DNA of 64,000 nucleotides from Halobacillus sp. Marseille-P3879 (GTDB taxonomy: Bacteria > Bacillota > Bacilli > Bacillales > Halobacillaceae): NCBI RefSeq assembly GCF_900240285.1, contig NZ_OESS01000001.1:1426001-1490000 (forward strand), read 5' to 3'. The first letter of the stretch is position 1. Each line of letters begins with the position of its first letter. The notes beneath the pieces are model-generated. The model did not search any database. It saw only the letters and a program-made list of their open reading frames with translations, and was not told where the DNA came from. Below, piece after piece: positions 19,403 to 29,146 of this stretch. A program made the position numbers and the translations under genes.

Positions 19403-20312
19403 AATCTTCTCCAATAATCCGCACTTCTCGTTCCAGGTCAACACCGAACTTCTCTTTTACCGTTTTTTGAACGTGTTCAATCAGGGAGATGTAGTCTGTT
19501 GTCGTAGCGTTATTTTTATTAACAATAAATCCCGCATGCTTTGTAGAAACTTCTGCCCCGCCAATGTTTGTCCCCTGGAGCTGGCTGTCCTGTATAAGTT
19601 TTCCCGCAAAGTAACCAGGAGGACGCTTAAACACACTGCCGCAGGAGGGATACTCTAACGGTTGTTTAGATTCTCGTTTATAAGTTAAATCGTCCATCAC
19701 TTCTTTAATATCTTGATACTTACCTGGTTTCAAGCTGAAAGTTGCTTCAATCACAATATCTTTCTGTTCTTCAATGTTACTTGTTCGATAATCAAGTTCG
19801 AGATCCGATGCCAATCGTTTTACTAAGTCACCGTTGCGGTCAACCACATACGCGTAATCAAGCACATCTTTAATTTCACCGCCATATGCTCCAGCGTTCA
19901 TGTAGAGTGCCCCTCCCACTGTCCCAGGAATGCCGCAGGCAAACTCTAATCCAGATAAGCTTTCCTTAAGGGCATGACGGGAGGCATCGATAATCCGAGC
20001 ACCGCTTTGGGCCACGATAGTATTACCGTCCGTAGAAATATCATCGAGGTTTTTAAGGCTGATTACGATTCCCCTGATGCCGCCGTCTTTAATGATAAGG
20101 TTTGAACCATTCCCCAGCAGGGTGAAGGGAATGTTCTCTTCATTTGAGAATTTCACTACGTTTTGAATTTCTTTATAATTTGTAGGTGTTATAAAAAAGT
20201 CTGCTTTGCCGCCAAGCTTTGTGTATAAATGATTTTTAAGTACTTCATCTGTCTTAACATTCTCTTTCTTAACGAGCTCCAGCAGTTTATTATAAATTCG
20301 CTTTTTCTCCAT
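19401..20312 (-). CDS. murB: UDP-N-acetylenolpyruvoylglucosamine reductase
   Basis: This 303-residue FAD-dependent reductase forms UDP-N-acetylmuramate for peptidoglycan. FAD-binding blocks are visible ([44 protein letters not shown], residues about 123-148), with the catalytic Ser in [10 protein letters not shown] and a C-terminal Glu in the [10 protein letters not shown] end. The absence of the extra loop marks it as the type II enzyme common in Gram-positives. It is transcribed alone, divergently from ilvD. Confidence 0.95.
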   Translation of the reverse strand: MEKKRIYNKLLELVKKENVKTDEVLKNHLYTKLGGKADFFITPTNYKEIQNVVKFSNEENIPFTLLGNGSNLIIKDGGIRGIVISLKNLDDISTDGNTIVAQSGARIIDASRHALKESLSGLEFACGIPGTVGGALYMNAGAYGGEIKDVLDYAYVVDRNGDLVKRLASDLELDYRTSNIEEQKDIVIEATFSLKPGKYQDIKEVMDDLTYKRESKQPLEYPSCGSVFKRPPGYFAGKLIQDSQLQGTNIGGAEVSTKHAGFIVNKNNATTTDYISLIEHVQKTVKEKFGVDLEREVRIIGED

Positions 20313-20528
20313 TCATATCATTCCTATTAAATAGTTTATTCCTTATGAAGTTTATAACAAAACAACTGCAATTCAAAGCATTTTAACAAAATTGTATTAT
20401 TTGTAAACTGCCTTAAAGGCATGTATTAATTGCTTTCTTGTACGTTTTCTTTCATTAGTATATGGATGTATGAGAAAAAGTTACACAAACAACAAACATG
20501 AAAGCGTTTTACTTAAGAGAAAGTTTCC

Positions 20529-20543
20529 TATTTTCAGAATATT
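20529..20543 (+). promoter_or_regulatory. Candidate CodY box upstream of ilvD
   Basis: TATTTTCAGAATATT matches the CodY consensus AATTTTCWGAAAATT at 13 of 15 positions and lies about 90 bp before the ilvD start, fitting repression of branched-chain amino acid synthesis by CodY. There is no T-box in this 320-bp divergent region. Confidence 0.5.
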
Positions 20544-20632
20544 GATTGCGATATTTAGTCGAAATCTGTATCATCATTGTAAGTAGCTAAATTTTACTCT
20601 TAATTGTATGGATATAAGGAAGGATGAGCTTA

Positions 20633-22327
20633 ATGGATGAGCAAAAAGATCTACGAATCAGAAGTAAAGTTATCAGTGAAGGAGTGAACCGTGTTCCGAA
20701 CCGTTCCATGCTGCGTGCGGTAGGCTTTAAAGATGAAGATTTTAAGAAGCCGATGATTGGGATCGCCAGTACTTGGAGTGAAGTAACGCCTTGTAACGTC
20801 CATATCGATGAATTAGCTAAAGAGGCTAAATCCGGCGCATCGAATAATGGTGGGGCACCCATGATTTTTAATACGATTACTGTTTCGGACGGAATCGCTA
20901 TGGGACATGAAGGAATGCATTATTCTCTGCCAAGCCGTGAAATTATTGCAGATTCCATTGAGACGGTATCTAACGCTGAGCGTTTGGATGGAGTAGTAGC
21001 GATAGGTGGCTGTGATAAAACGACTCCAGGGTGTTTGATGGCACTGGGCCGCATGAATATTCCATCCGTATATGTATATGGAGGAACTATTCAACCAGGT
21101 AAATTAAAAGGCAAAGATATTGATATCGTTTCATCCTTTGAAGCTGTTGGTCAGTATCATGAAGGAAATATGAATGATGAAGAACTACATCAGGTTGAAT
21201 GCCACGCGTGTCCAGGAGCAGGAGCATGCGGAGGTATGTATACGGCCAATACGATGGCCTCAGCAGTAGAAGCCCTTGGAATGAGTATCCCAGGCTCCTC
21301 TTCAACTCCAGCTGTTAATGATTATAAGGAACAGGAATGTAAGCAGGCAGGTGAGATGGTAGTAGAACTTCTGGAAAAAGGGATTTATCCTCGTGATATT
21401 ATGACCAAGAAAGCATTTGAAAATGCGATAACGGTTGTTATGGCTTTAGGCGGGTCGACAAACGCATTTTTACATCTGACAGCTATGGCACATTCTGCTG
21501 GTGTTGATTTGTCCCTGGATGATTTTGAACGTATTCGTCAAAACGTTCCCCACCTGGCAGATATGAAACCAAGTGGAAAATATGTCATGCAGGATCTTTA
21601 TGAAGTGGGCGGCGTACCTGCAGTGATGAAGGTGTTGCTTGAAGAAGGTCTGCTTCATGGTGACTGCCTGACGGTGACAGGAAAAACTCTGGCTGAGAAT
21701 TTAGCAGAAGCCGATCCTTTGAAAGAGGGACAAAAAGTCATTGTACCATTTGACGAACCGATTAAGCCGAACGGTCCACTTGTGCTTTTAAAAGGTAACT
21801 TAGCTCCTGAAGGCGCAGTAGCTAAAATGTCCGGCCAGAAAGCAAGCCGTTTTGAGGGGCCGGCCCGTGTATTTGACAGTGAAGCTGAAGCTACTACTGC
21901 AATTGTTGACAATAAGGTTAAAGAAGGAGACGTCGTAGTCATCCGCAATGTTGGACCAAAAGGCGGACCAGGAATGCCTGAAATGCTTTCGATAACAGCG
22001 ATGATTGTAGGTAAAGGACTCGGCGGCAAAGTTGCTCTTCTTACGGATGGCCGATTCTCTGGAGGATCTCACGGATTTGTTATTGGGCACGTAGCTCCTG
22101 AAGCAGCAGTCGGAGGACCGGTAGGACTGTTGAAAGAAGGAGATACCATAACAATAGATAGTGAAACCCAACAAATTAATTTTGATGTGACTGATGAGGA
22201 ACTTGAAAAAAGAAGCAGAGAATGGGTTAAACCAGAACCGAGGCATAAAACGGGTATGCTTGCTAAATATGCGAGACTTGTTTCTTCTTCTGCCAAAGGT
22301 GCGGTCACGGATCTAGATTTAGAATAA
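20633..22327 (+). CDS. ilvD: Dihydroxy-acid dehydratase
   Basis: This 564-residue iron-sulfur dehydratase performs the third common step in valine, isoleucine and leucine synthesis (and pantothenate supply). Cluster-binding cysteines are seen in [10 protein letters not shown] and [18 protein letters not shown], and the Mg/substrate region in [22 protein letters not shown] 20633 is preferred: AAGGAAGG lies 9 nt upstream, while ATG 20624 directly abuts that site. It is a stand-alone gene without ilvBHC or leu genes in the window, consistent with the scattered location of ilvD in Bacillus. Confidence 0.94.
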   Translation: MDEQKDLRIRSKVISEGVNRVPNRSMLRAVGFKDEDFKKPMIGIASTWSEVTPCNVHIDELAKEAKSGASNNGGAPMIFNTITVSDGIAMGHEGMHYSLPSREIIADSIETVSNAERLDGVVAIGGCDKTTPGCLMALGRMNIPSVYVYGGTIQPGKLKGKDIDIVSSFEAVGQYHEGNMNDEELHQVECHACPGAGACGGMYTANTMASAVEALGMSIPGSSSTPAVNDYKEQECKQAGEMVVELLEKGIYPRDIMTKKAFENAITVVMALGGSTNAFLHLTAMAHSAGVDLSLDDFERIRQNVPHLADMKPSGKYVMQDLYEVGGVPAVMKVLLEEGLLHGDCLTVTGKTLAENLAEADPLKEGQKVIVPFDEPIKPNGPLVLLKGNLAPEGAVAKMSGQKASRFEGPARVFDSEAEATTAIVDNKVKEGDVVVIRNVGPKGGPGMPEMLSITAMIVGKGLGGKVALLTDGRFSGGSHGFVIGHVAPEAAVGGPVGLLKEGDTITIDSETQQINFDVTDEELEKRSREWVKPEPRHKTGMLAKYARLVSSSAKGAVTDLDLE

Positions 22328-22409
22328 AATAATTGTTTTTACTGTGTAAAGTTAGTGAGAAATACCCCGTTTATATTACAGTTTAAAACGAATTAAAATA
22401 ACTTTGAGA

Positions 22410-22440
22410 AGAGACGCTGTTTCTGGCGTCTCTTTTTTTA
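22410..22440 (+). terminator. Intrinsic terminator after ilvD
   Basis: AGAGACGC / GCGTCTCT stem with an 8-nt loop followed by TTTTTTTA. Confidence 0.9.
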
Positions 22441-22548
22441 TGGCCGGAAATTGCAGGCTCCTCTTTGTCATTTATCGTAGTTGTATTTTCCTAAAAGAGA
22501 TATTTTTATTTCTTTTCATTAAATGGGAAGTGAGACCCAAGTATCATT

Positions 22549-22612
22549 GACAATGAAAATCATTATCAATTAAGCTGAAGTAGCACATTCATTGATAATG
22601 ATTTTCATTTAG
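22549..22612 (+). promoter_or_regulatory. Two Fur boxes in the siderophore operon promoter
   Basis: GACAATGAAAATCATTATC (22549-22567) matches the 19-bp Fur consensus at 17 positions. A second element starting GATAATGATTTTCATT (22594) matches at about 14. The first overlaps a TTGACA -35 (22548-22553), the second lies between promoter and start codon. Iron-loaded Fur should therefore shut the six-gene operon off. Confidence 0.85.
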
Positions 22613-22627
22613 AAAGGAAGATGTCAG

Positions 22628-23986
22628 ATGACAATAGATACAGCAACAAACCAGTCCTTACTTCAATCTCAATCAAAAAGGGAGTCAAATGCGAGGTCAT
22701 ATCCTCGGAGAATTCCAATTGCAATTGATAAAGCTCGGGGAATTCATGTTACAGATATGGATGGCAGGTCTTATATAGACTGCCTGGCCGGGGCCGGGAC
22801 GCTTGCTCTAGGACATAATCACCCTGTTGTAATTGAAGCGATGAAAAAAGTATTAGACGATGAAAGTCCATTGCATACGCTTGACATTACAACAGAAGTA
22901 AAAGAGAAATTTGTCAGTGAACTGTTTTCCAATGTACCTGAACCTCTAGCTTCTAGAGCAAAAATACAATTTTGTGGACCCACGGGCGGTGATGCTATAG
23001 AAGCGGCTCTTAAATTAGTGAAAACCGCAACGGGGAGAAGAGGGATAATTACATTCCATGGCGGCTATCACGGTTCGACCCACGGAACGATGTCGATCAG
23101 CGGAACAATTGGGCCAAAAGAAAAAGTGAACAGTCTCATGCCGGATACTTATTTTATGCCATATCCATATGAATACCGCTGTCCTTTTGGATTAGGGGGC
23201 AAACAATCTCATCAAGTAAGCAGTCAATATCTTGAGAATATGCTCGATGATCCTGAGAGCGGTATTCTTCCTCCTGCTGCAGTGATTCTAGAAGTAGTTC
23301 AAGGAGAAGGGGGTTCAGTGCCTGCCGATCTGGAGTGGCTGAAAGAAATTAGAAGGATAACGAAAGAGCGGGGCATTCCCTTAATAATCGACGAAATACA
23401 AACAGGTATTGGAAGAACAGGTGAGTTTTTTGCCTTCGAACATGCCTCCATTGTTCCTGACGTGATAGTCTCATCTAAAGCAATAGGAGGGAGTCTGCCT
23501 CTATCGGTAGTGATTTATGACAAAGAATTTGATCAATGGGGACCGGGAGCTCACATCGGAACCTTTAGAGGGAACCAGATGGCAATGGCAGCAGGAACAG
23601 CAACTATGAAATATATTAAAGAACATCGACTAACTGAGCATGCTGCTGAAATGGGAACCCGGTTAATGGATGCTCTCTCCCACGTTAAAAGTTCGATCCC
23701 GGAAATTGGTGATGTAAGAGGAAGAGGACTAATGATTGGAGTGGAAATGGTAAAACCTGAATTGAAACAGGCTAACAATGGAAGTCACCCGGCAAATCCG
23801 GAATTGGCAAGTACAATTCAAGCGGAGTGTCTTAAACGCGGACTAATTGTAGAAGTAGGCGGAAGGTATGGAGCTGTGATTCGGATTCTTCCTCCATTGA
23901 TTATTACGAAAGAAGAGGTAGATATAGTTGCCGGCATTTTAGAAGATTCTATTCAACAAGCTGTGAAAATGGAGGAAGGTTCATGA
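22628..23986 (+). CDS. Diaminobutyrate-2-oxoglutarate aminotransferase (siderophore pathway, RhbA-like)
   Basis: This 452-residue class III PLP aminotransferase converts aspartate semialdehyde to L-2,4-diaminobutyrate. The substrate/PLP features are LAGAGTLALGHNHP, GPTGGDAIEAALKL, HGGYHGSTHG, the Asp in LIIDEIQTGIGRTG and the Schiff-base Lys in VIVSSKAIGGSLP. It resembles RhbA of the rhizobactin 1021 pathway rather than the ectoine enzyme EctB, since the next gene is a diaminobutyrate decarboxylase. It starts 15 bp after the second Fur box and overlaps the decarboxylase by 4 nt. Confidence 0.93.
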   Translation: MTIDTATNQSLLQSQSKRESNARSYPRRIPIAIDKARGIHVTDMDGRSYIDCLAGAGTLALGHNHPVVIEAMKKVLDDESPLHTLDITTEVKEKFVSELFSNVPEPLASRAKIQFCGPTGGDAIEAALKLVKTATGRRGIITFHGGYHGSTHGTMSISGTIGPKEKVNSLMPDTYFMPYPYEYRCPFGLGGKQSHQVSSQYLENMLDDPESGILPPAAVILEVVQGEGGSVPADLEWLKEIRRITKERGIPLIIDEIQTGIGRTGEFFAFEHASIVPDVIVSSKAIGGSLPLSVVIYDKEFDQWGPGAHIGTFRGNQMAMAAGTATMKYIKEHRLTEHAAEMGTRLMDALSHVKSSIPEIGDVRGRGLMIGVEMVKPELKQANNGSHPANPELASTIQAECLKRGLIVEVGGRYGAVIRILPPLIITKEEVDIVAGILEDSIQQAVKMEEGS

Positions 23987-25518
23987 AGTGGGAAAATCAT
24001 CAAGCGCTTTATACAGACGAGGAAGATACGTTTGATCAATTATTTTTCCACGACGGACAGGAAGGGATTAAAGCTTTCGAAGAAGTGATCGAATTGGTTA
24101 TGAATCAATTGATAGACAGACAAATGGTTCACCATAAACCTTACTGTGGCAAACTCCCTGCTGAAGTTAAAGAAGCAGTGAAAGCAGTAAAGACTTCGAG
24201 TCACAAAGGAGAATCTCTTTCCCATTTCCTTAAGGAAATGGATCAGACCATTCTACGGAATAACATACAAATCACCAATCCAAAGACGATCGGGCATTTG
24301 CATTGCCCCCCTTTACTCACTGGGATAGCAGCAGAATTAATTGCTGCAGTCTACAATCAGTCTATGGATTCCTGGGATCAAAGTCCTTCAGCTAGTTTTA
24401 TGGAAGAAGAAATGATTCACTGGCTTACGGAGCAATTTCAGCTAGGGCGAGATTCGGGGGGCACCTTTTCAAGCGGTGGAACGCAATCAAACTACATGGG
24501 CCTTCTTCTGGCAAGGGATCATGTTTGCGAGAACAAATTTGGACATAATGTTCAGCAGGACGGCCTGCCCCCCCAATCGAATAAGTTGAAGATTCTGTGT
24601 TCTAAGGAAGCGCATTTTACAGTGAAAAAGTCAGCCTCCCAGCTTGGTCTGGGAGAGGGGGCGGTGGTAACCGTTGAAACGGATGACGATCATAGGATGT
24701 GCATCCACGATTTAACCAGTAAGGTTGATGAATTAAGGAAGAACGGGGATATACCTTTTGCCCTTGTTGCTACATGTGGCACAACAGATTTCGGAAGTGT
24801 AGATCCATTAAGCGAACTGGCGGACTACACAGCCGATAATCAACTCTGGTATCACGTAGACGCCGCCTATGGTGGAGCTCTTATACTAAGTGATTCCCAT
24901 AGAAATAAACTTACAGGCATTGAAAAGGCTGATTCGATTACTGTTGATTTTCACAAATTGTTTTATCAGCCGATCAGCTGTGGTGCTTTTCTCGTAAACA
25001 ATGAAAGTCATTTTAAATATCTAAATCATCATGCCGATTATTTAAACCCAAAGGAAGATGAGGATGAAGGCATCCCTCATTTAGTTAATAAAACTGTAGC
25101 TACTTCAAGACGCTTTGACGCGTTAAAGCTATGGATCTCCCTGCGTGTAGTAGGAACGGACAGGTTCCAGAAAATGATTGACCATACATTTTTGGTAGCT
25201 CAACAGGCAGCTGAGGTGATTGACGGATGGAAGGATCTTGAGGGAGCCAACCGGGTTCCAGAACTTAACACTGTACTGTTTCGTTTCAATTCAAAAGAGG
25301 TTCCAGAAGGAGAAGCAGATCAGTTGAATCGAGAAATTCAAAAAAATCTTTTCCACGAAGGTTCAGCTTTTGCAGCAAAAACGAAGGTAAACAATAATGT
25401 TTATTTAAAATTTACGATTCTTAACCCACGGACAACGCTGGCAGACGTAAAAGAAATTCTATCCGATGTGACACGAATAGGCATACAGGAATTAGAAAAA
25501 AGGAGGGTCTTATTATGA
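23983..25518 (+). CDS. L-2,4-diaminobutyrate decarboxylase (RhbB-like)
   Basis: This 511-residue group II PLP decarboxylase makes 1,3-diaminopropane from diaminobutyrate, giving the diamine backbone of the siderophore. Typical features: GGTQSNYMGLLLARD, CSKEAHFTVKKSASQLGLG, ATCGTTDFGSVDPL, HVDAAYGGALILS and the PLP-binding Lys in SITVDFHKLFYQPISCGAF. The start ATG overlaps the stop of the aminotransferase (ATGA) and its stop overlaps the next start, so the operon is translationally coupled throughout. Confidence 0.93.
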   Translation: MKWENHQALYTDEEDTFDQLFFHDGQEGIKAFEEVIELVMNQLIDRQMVHHKPYCGKLPAEVKEAVKAVKTSSHKGESLSHFLKEMDQTILRNNIQITNPKTIGHLHCPPLLTGIAAELIAAVYNQSMDSWDQSPSASFMEEEMIHWLTEQFQLGRDSGGTFSSGGTQSNYMGLLLARDHVCENKFGHNVQQDGLPPQSNKLKILCSKEAHFTVKKSASQLGLGEGAVVTVETDDDHRMCIHDLTSKVDELRKNGDIPFALVATCGTTDFGSVDPLSELADYTADNQLWYHVDAAYGGALILSDSHRNKLTGIEKADSITVDFHKLFYQPISCGAFLVNNESHFKYLNHHADYLNPKEDEDEGIPHLVNKTVATSRRFDALKLWISLRVVGTDRFQKMIDHTFLVAQQAAEVIDGWKDLEGANRVPELNTVLFRFNSKEVPEGEADQLNREIQKNLFHEGSAFAAKTKVNNNVYLKFTILNPRTTLADVKEILSDVTRIGIQELEKRRVLL

Positions 25519-27272
25519 AGAATGCAAAATCGTTAGCTGAAAAAGCGTCAATGCAAAGTTTTTTGAACTGTTATTTAAGAGAAACCGATAATTACCAATT
25601 CACAGAGGAAGAAGAAGGATTGGAACAAAAAGTGCAGGTTCATTTAAAAAATTTAGATCAGACCATTATTGCTCCTGTTAGATACTGGTCGCCTACAGGA
25701 AGGCATTCATTCAGCTTTCCTATTTATTTAAACAACAATCGATCAGTGATCGAGCTGGACTACGTTAGTTTTGTCTCGGCTGTTATTAAAGAGTTGTCCC
25801 TACAAAACAACCGTAAAGAGGCTGAGGATGAATTAATGCTGCGTGTCTTGTTAAGCTGTCAAAAAATACAGCAGTATATTGCTGAAAGACAACATGAATC
25901 TGAAGATCTTTTATCTTTAGATTTCACCTACATTGATGCTGAGCAGTCCCTGCTTCTCGGCCACCTCCTGCACCCAACACCAAAAAGTAAGCAGGGCTTG
26001 TCTGAACAGGAGGACCAGCTTTACTCTCCTGAACGACAGGGAGAGTTTCAACTCCACTATTTTAAAGTGAAAAATCATCTTCTTCTGCAGGATTCTTCCC
26101 TTGAGGAGTCAGCTGCACAAGGAGTAAAGAACCATTTATTAAAAGATCAAGCGGTAGATCAACGATGGTTAGAGAGCATCTCTGAAGAGCAGTATTCTTT
26201 CCTGCCTATTCATCCTCTGCAGGCGAAAGACATGCTCGAAAATGAGGAAGTAAATGAGATGATGGAGCACCGGGACTTATTTTACTTAGGACCTGTGGGT
26301 TCAAAATTTAAAGCTACTTCATCTTTCAGGACGGTATACAACGAAAAATCAGATTATATGTTTAAATTCTCGCTGCCAATAAAAATCACGAATTCCTTGC
26401 GAGGGAATCTGCAAAAAGAACTGGACCGCGGAGTGGAAATATCGCGATTGCTTCGTACGGAATTTGGAGATCAGGTCAAGCATTCGTTTCCTGGTTTTCA
26501 TGTAATCGAAGATCCTGCTTATATCAAGCTTAACGTCGGAAACTCAAAGATAGCGTATGATGCGGTCATGCGGGAAAATCCGTTTAAAGAGAATAACACT
26601 AGCGGGGTTACATTGATTGCCGGGCTTTGCCAGGAGCAAGTGTACTCAGGACATTCTCGTCTATATACCATTATTAATCAAATTGCTGCCAGCGAAGGAA
26701 GATCGACAGCAGAAGTAAGTAAAGACTGGTTTAGCAAATATCTATCCATTTCGCTCGACCCCATCCTTTGGTTATTCAAACGTTATGGACTCGCACTTGA
26801 AGCACACCAGCAGAATTCCTTAATTAAATTGTCATCAGGTTATCCAGCAGAATTTTATTATCGTGATAACCAGGGCTATTATTTTAGTGAATCTAAGGCA
26901 GATGAGCTGAAAGGTTACCTGCCCTCCTTGAATCATTCGAGCGACACAGTCTGTACAGATGAAATCGCCGTCGAACGACTTCGTTATTATTTCTTCTTCA
27001 ATCATTTATTTGGTTTGATTAACAGCTTTGGAAGTAACGGTCTAGTGAGCGAATATGACCTGCTCGGTATTCTTCGGGAGAAATTGGAGTTGGATGATGT
27101 CCACTTAACGTTAATTAATAGTCTGTTAAATGAAGACAAGCTGCCGTGTAAGGCAAATTTGTTAACACGATTTCATGATATGGATGAACTACAGGGGTCA
27201 TTAGCTACCCAGTCCGTTTATAAAAAAGTGAACAATCCTTTAGCGAGTAAGGTTGGTTGCTATGAAGCATAA
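25515..27272 (+). CDS. IucA/IucC-family siderophore synthetase (RhbC-like)
   Basis: This 585-residue NRPS-independent siderophore (NIS) synthetase uses ATP to join citrate and an amine. Family features are the ATP-binding RYWSPTGRHSFSFP region, HPLQAKDM (the conserved IHPLQ box), SFRTVYNEKSDYMFKFSLPIKITNSLRG (about 274-301) and the C-terminal FERIC-like region. With RhbF-like it is one of two synthetases in the operon; which one attaches the first or second diamine to citrate cannot be told from sequence. It follows an AGGAGG site inside the previous gene's end. Confidence 0.9.
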   Translation: MKNAKSLAEKASMQSFLNCYLRETDNYQFTEEEEGLEQKVQVHLKNLDQTIIAPVRYWSPTGRHSFSFPIYLNNNRSVIELDYVSFVSAVIKELSLQNNRKEAEDELMLRVLLSCQKIQQYIAERQHESEDLLSLDFTYIDAEQSLLLGHLLHPTPKSKQGLSEQEDQLYSPERQGEFQLHYFKVKNHLLLQDSSLEESAAQGVKNHLLKDQAVDQRWLESISEEQYSFLPIHPLQAKDMLENEEVNEMMEHRDLFYLGPVGSKFKATSSFRTVYNEKSDYMFKFSLPIKITNSLRGNLQKELDRGVEISRLLRTEFGDQVKHSFPGFHVIEDPAYIKLNVGNSKIAYDAVMRENPFKENNTSGVTLIAGLCQEQVYSGHSRLYTIINQIAASEGRSTAEVSKDWFSKYLSISLDPILWLFKRYGLALEAHQQNSLIKLSSGYPAEFYYRDNQGYYFSESKADELKGYLPSLNHSSDTVCTDEIAVERLRYYFFFNHLFGLINSFGSNGLVSEYDLLGILREKLELDDVHLTLINSLLNEDKLPCKANLLTRFHDMDELQGSLATQSVYKKVNNPLASKVGCYEA

Positions 27273-27822
27273 GGTGATCGATACAGAAGTAAAAAGAGAG
27301 ATTTCTTTTAAGCCGTTTACTATGGAAGATGATTTCCAGAAGATCTATCGCTGGATGCATGAGCCCCATGTCATTCCATACTGGCAATTAAATTTGCCAA
27401 AGGAAAAGTTAAAGAAACACATGAAAAAAGCCAGCACGGACTCCCATCAAACCTTATATATAGGCTTTATTAACGAAGACCCAATGAGCTATTGGGAAGC
27501 TTATTGGGTTCAAGGGGACATAGTAGAGAAATATTACGATCCCGCTCCATATGACCAGGGTATCCACTTATTAATTGGAGACCCTTCCTACCTTGGGAAG
27601 GGACTGGCCCTGCCCCTTCTCAAGGAGATGGCGGCATTCCAGTTCAAATGGAGTAAAACAACAAAACTTATAGCTGAACCAGATCATCGAAATGAAAAAA
27701 TGATTCATGTATTTGAACAATGCGGGTTTAAAAAAGAAAAAAAGATTAATTTGCCGGACAAAACAGCATGGCTTATGTTTTGTGAACGCGAAGATTTTGA
27801 AAAGAGGTGCAGAGATGAGTAA
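27262..27822 (+). CDS. Siderophore N-acetyltransferase (RhbD/IucB-like)
   Basis: This 186-residue GNAT-type protein should acetylate the N-hydroxy-diaminopropane. It has the IucB-like opening (SFKPFTMEDDFQKIYRWMHEPHVIPYW, positions about 14-40), then GIHLLIGDPSYLGKGLALPLLKEM with the acetyl-CoA loop, and EPDHRNEKMIHVFEQCGFKKE. ATG 27262 is chosen over TTG 27253 because of AGTAAGGT upstream. It overlaps the previous gene by 11 nt and the next by 8 nt. Confidence 0.87.
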   Translation: MKHKVIDTEVKREISFKPFTMEDDFQKIYRWMHEPHVIPYWQLNLPKEKLKKHMKKASTDSHQTLYIGFINEDPMSYWEAYWVQGDIVEKYYDPAPYDQGIHLLIGDPSYLGKGLALPLLKEMAAFQFKWSKTTKLIAEPDHRNEKMIHVFEQCGFKKEKKINLPDKTAWLMFCEREDFEKRCRDE

Positions 27823-29146
27823 GCAAATCTATGATGTCATAGGAGTAGGCCTAGGCCCATTTAATTTAGGGCTGGCGGCTCTTTCGGAAGAGAGCGGGGA
27901 GATAAGGAGCTTGTTTTTCGAAAAAGAAAATGAATTTAATTGGCATCCGGGAATGATGATCGAAGGCACTACCCTTCAAGTTCCTTTCTTTGCTGATCTC
28001 GTCAGCATGGCGAATGTGAGAAGCGAATTCAGCTTTCTTAATTATTTACAGAAAAATGGACGCATGTATCAATTTTACTTCCTGGAAAAATTCCATGTCT
28101 CAAGAAAAGAATACAACGCTTACTGCCAATGGGTTTCTACTCGTTTAGAAAATTGTCAGTTCGGCAGGGAAGTGACGGGGGTATATGTCGTGGATGACCG
28201 TGAAGAGCAGTTGTATGAAGTATGCGTGCATAACCTTGCCACTCAGCAAGCAGAAAGCTATTATGCTAAAAATCTTGCAGTTGGAATAGGAACCATTCCT
28301 TCTGTGCCTGAGCACTTGCGCGGAACTCTTGGTGAATCAGTGTTTCATTCATCGGATTATTTATATAAGAAGGGGTCAGTTGCTCATGCTGAATCTATAA
28401 CCGTCATCGGTTCGGGCCAGAGCTCGGCAGAAATTTTTCTTGATTTATTAAAGGAAAAAGGAACGAGCGCTGATCTTCATTGGTATACACGCTCGAATGG
28501 CTTCTTTCCTATGGAATACTCAAAACTTGGGCTGGAGCATTTCTCGCCTGAATATACGCAGTTCTTTTATCAGCTGCCTCAAGTGAAAAAAGATGAACTT
28601 CTAAAACAACAAGATTTACTTTACAAAGGTATAAGTGCCGAAACAATCGCTGAAATCTATGATGCCCTTTATGAAGGAACCGTGGACAATGAGCCTTTAA
28701 ATGTGCACCTTCAAGCTATGTCTGAAATTGAAAACCTCGAAGCTGAAGGAGAGCAATGGAGATTGCTCGGAAAGCAGCTTGTAAATGGAGAGAAGTTCGA
28801 GCGGAACAGTGAGGTCGTGATACTAGGCACAGGCTATGAACAGGCAAAACCGGACTTCCTGTCTCCGATCAGTCATTGCCTTACTGGAGATCGTTATGGC
28901 AGATACAGAGTTGAAGAGAACTATGCAGTTGAAAGCGAATTGGATGCAGATATTTATGTTCAGAACGGGGAAATGCATACTCATGGCGTAGGTGCTCCCG
29001 ACCTGGGGCTAGGAGCTTATAGAAATAGTATTATCATTAACAGCATAGCCGGCAGAGAAGTATACCCTCTACAGGAAGACTACGTTTTCCAAACTTTTGG
29101 GGTGCAAAAAACAAATAGAAAGAAGGCGACTTATGCTATACGCTGA
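27815..29146 (+). CDS. Lysine/ornithine/diamine N-monooxygenase (RhbE/IucD-like)
   Basis: This 443-residue flavin N-hydroxylase makes the hydroxamate nitrogen by hydroxylating diaminopropane. The FAD site is DVIGVGLGPFNLGLAAL, the NADPH site ITVIGSGQSSAEIFLDLL (about 195-212) and the C-terminal substrate motif is HGVGAPDLGLGAYRNSII. Flavin and NADPH sites match IucD and RhbE; the diamine substrate is inferred from the decarboxylase in the operon. ATG 27815 has an AGAGGTG site; longer upstream extensions would run through the acetyltransferase gene in another frame. Confidence 0.92.
   Translation: MSKQIYDVIGVGLGPFNLGLAALSEESGEIRSLFFEKENEFNWHPGMMIEGTTLQVPFFADLVSMANVRSEFSFLNYLQKNGRMYQFYFLEKFHVSRKEYNAYCQWVSTRLENCQFGREVTGVYVVDDREEQLYEVCVHNLATQQAESYYAKNLAVGIGTIPSVPEHLRGTLGESVFHSSDYLYKKGSVAHAESITVIGSGQSSAEIFLDLLKEKGTSADLHWYTRSNGFFPMEYSKLGLEHFSPEYTQFFYQLPQVKKDELLKQQDLLYKGISAETIAEIYDALYEGTVDNEPLNVHLQAMSEIENLEAEGEQWRLLGKQLVNGEKFERNSEVVILGTGYEQAKPDFLSPISHCLTGDRYGRYRVEENYAVESELDADIYVQNGEMHTHGVGAPDLGLGAYRNSIIINSIAGREVYPLQEDYVFQTFGVQKTNRKKATYAIR

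Noticed and set aside
20313-20632. T-box riboswitch upstream of ilvD
   Set aside because: The conserved T-box sequence (TGGNACCGCG) and a terminator are absent.
21655-22246. 124- and 148-codon minus-strand frames
   Set aside because: They are antisense to ilvD, which is fully supported by motifs; no start signals are seen.
27707-27814. Long N-terminal extension of the N-hydroxylase
   Set aside because: The extra 36 codons run through the acetyltransferase gene in another frame; ATG 27815 has AGAGGTG upstream and starts right before the FAD motif.
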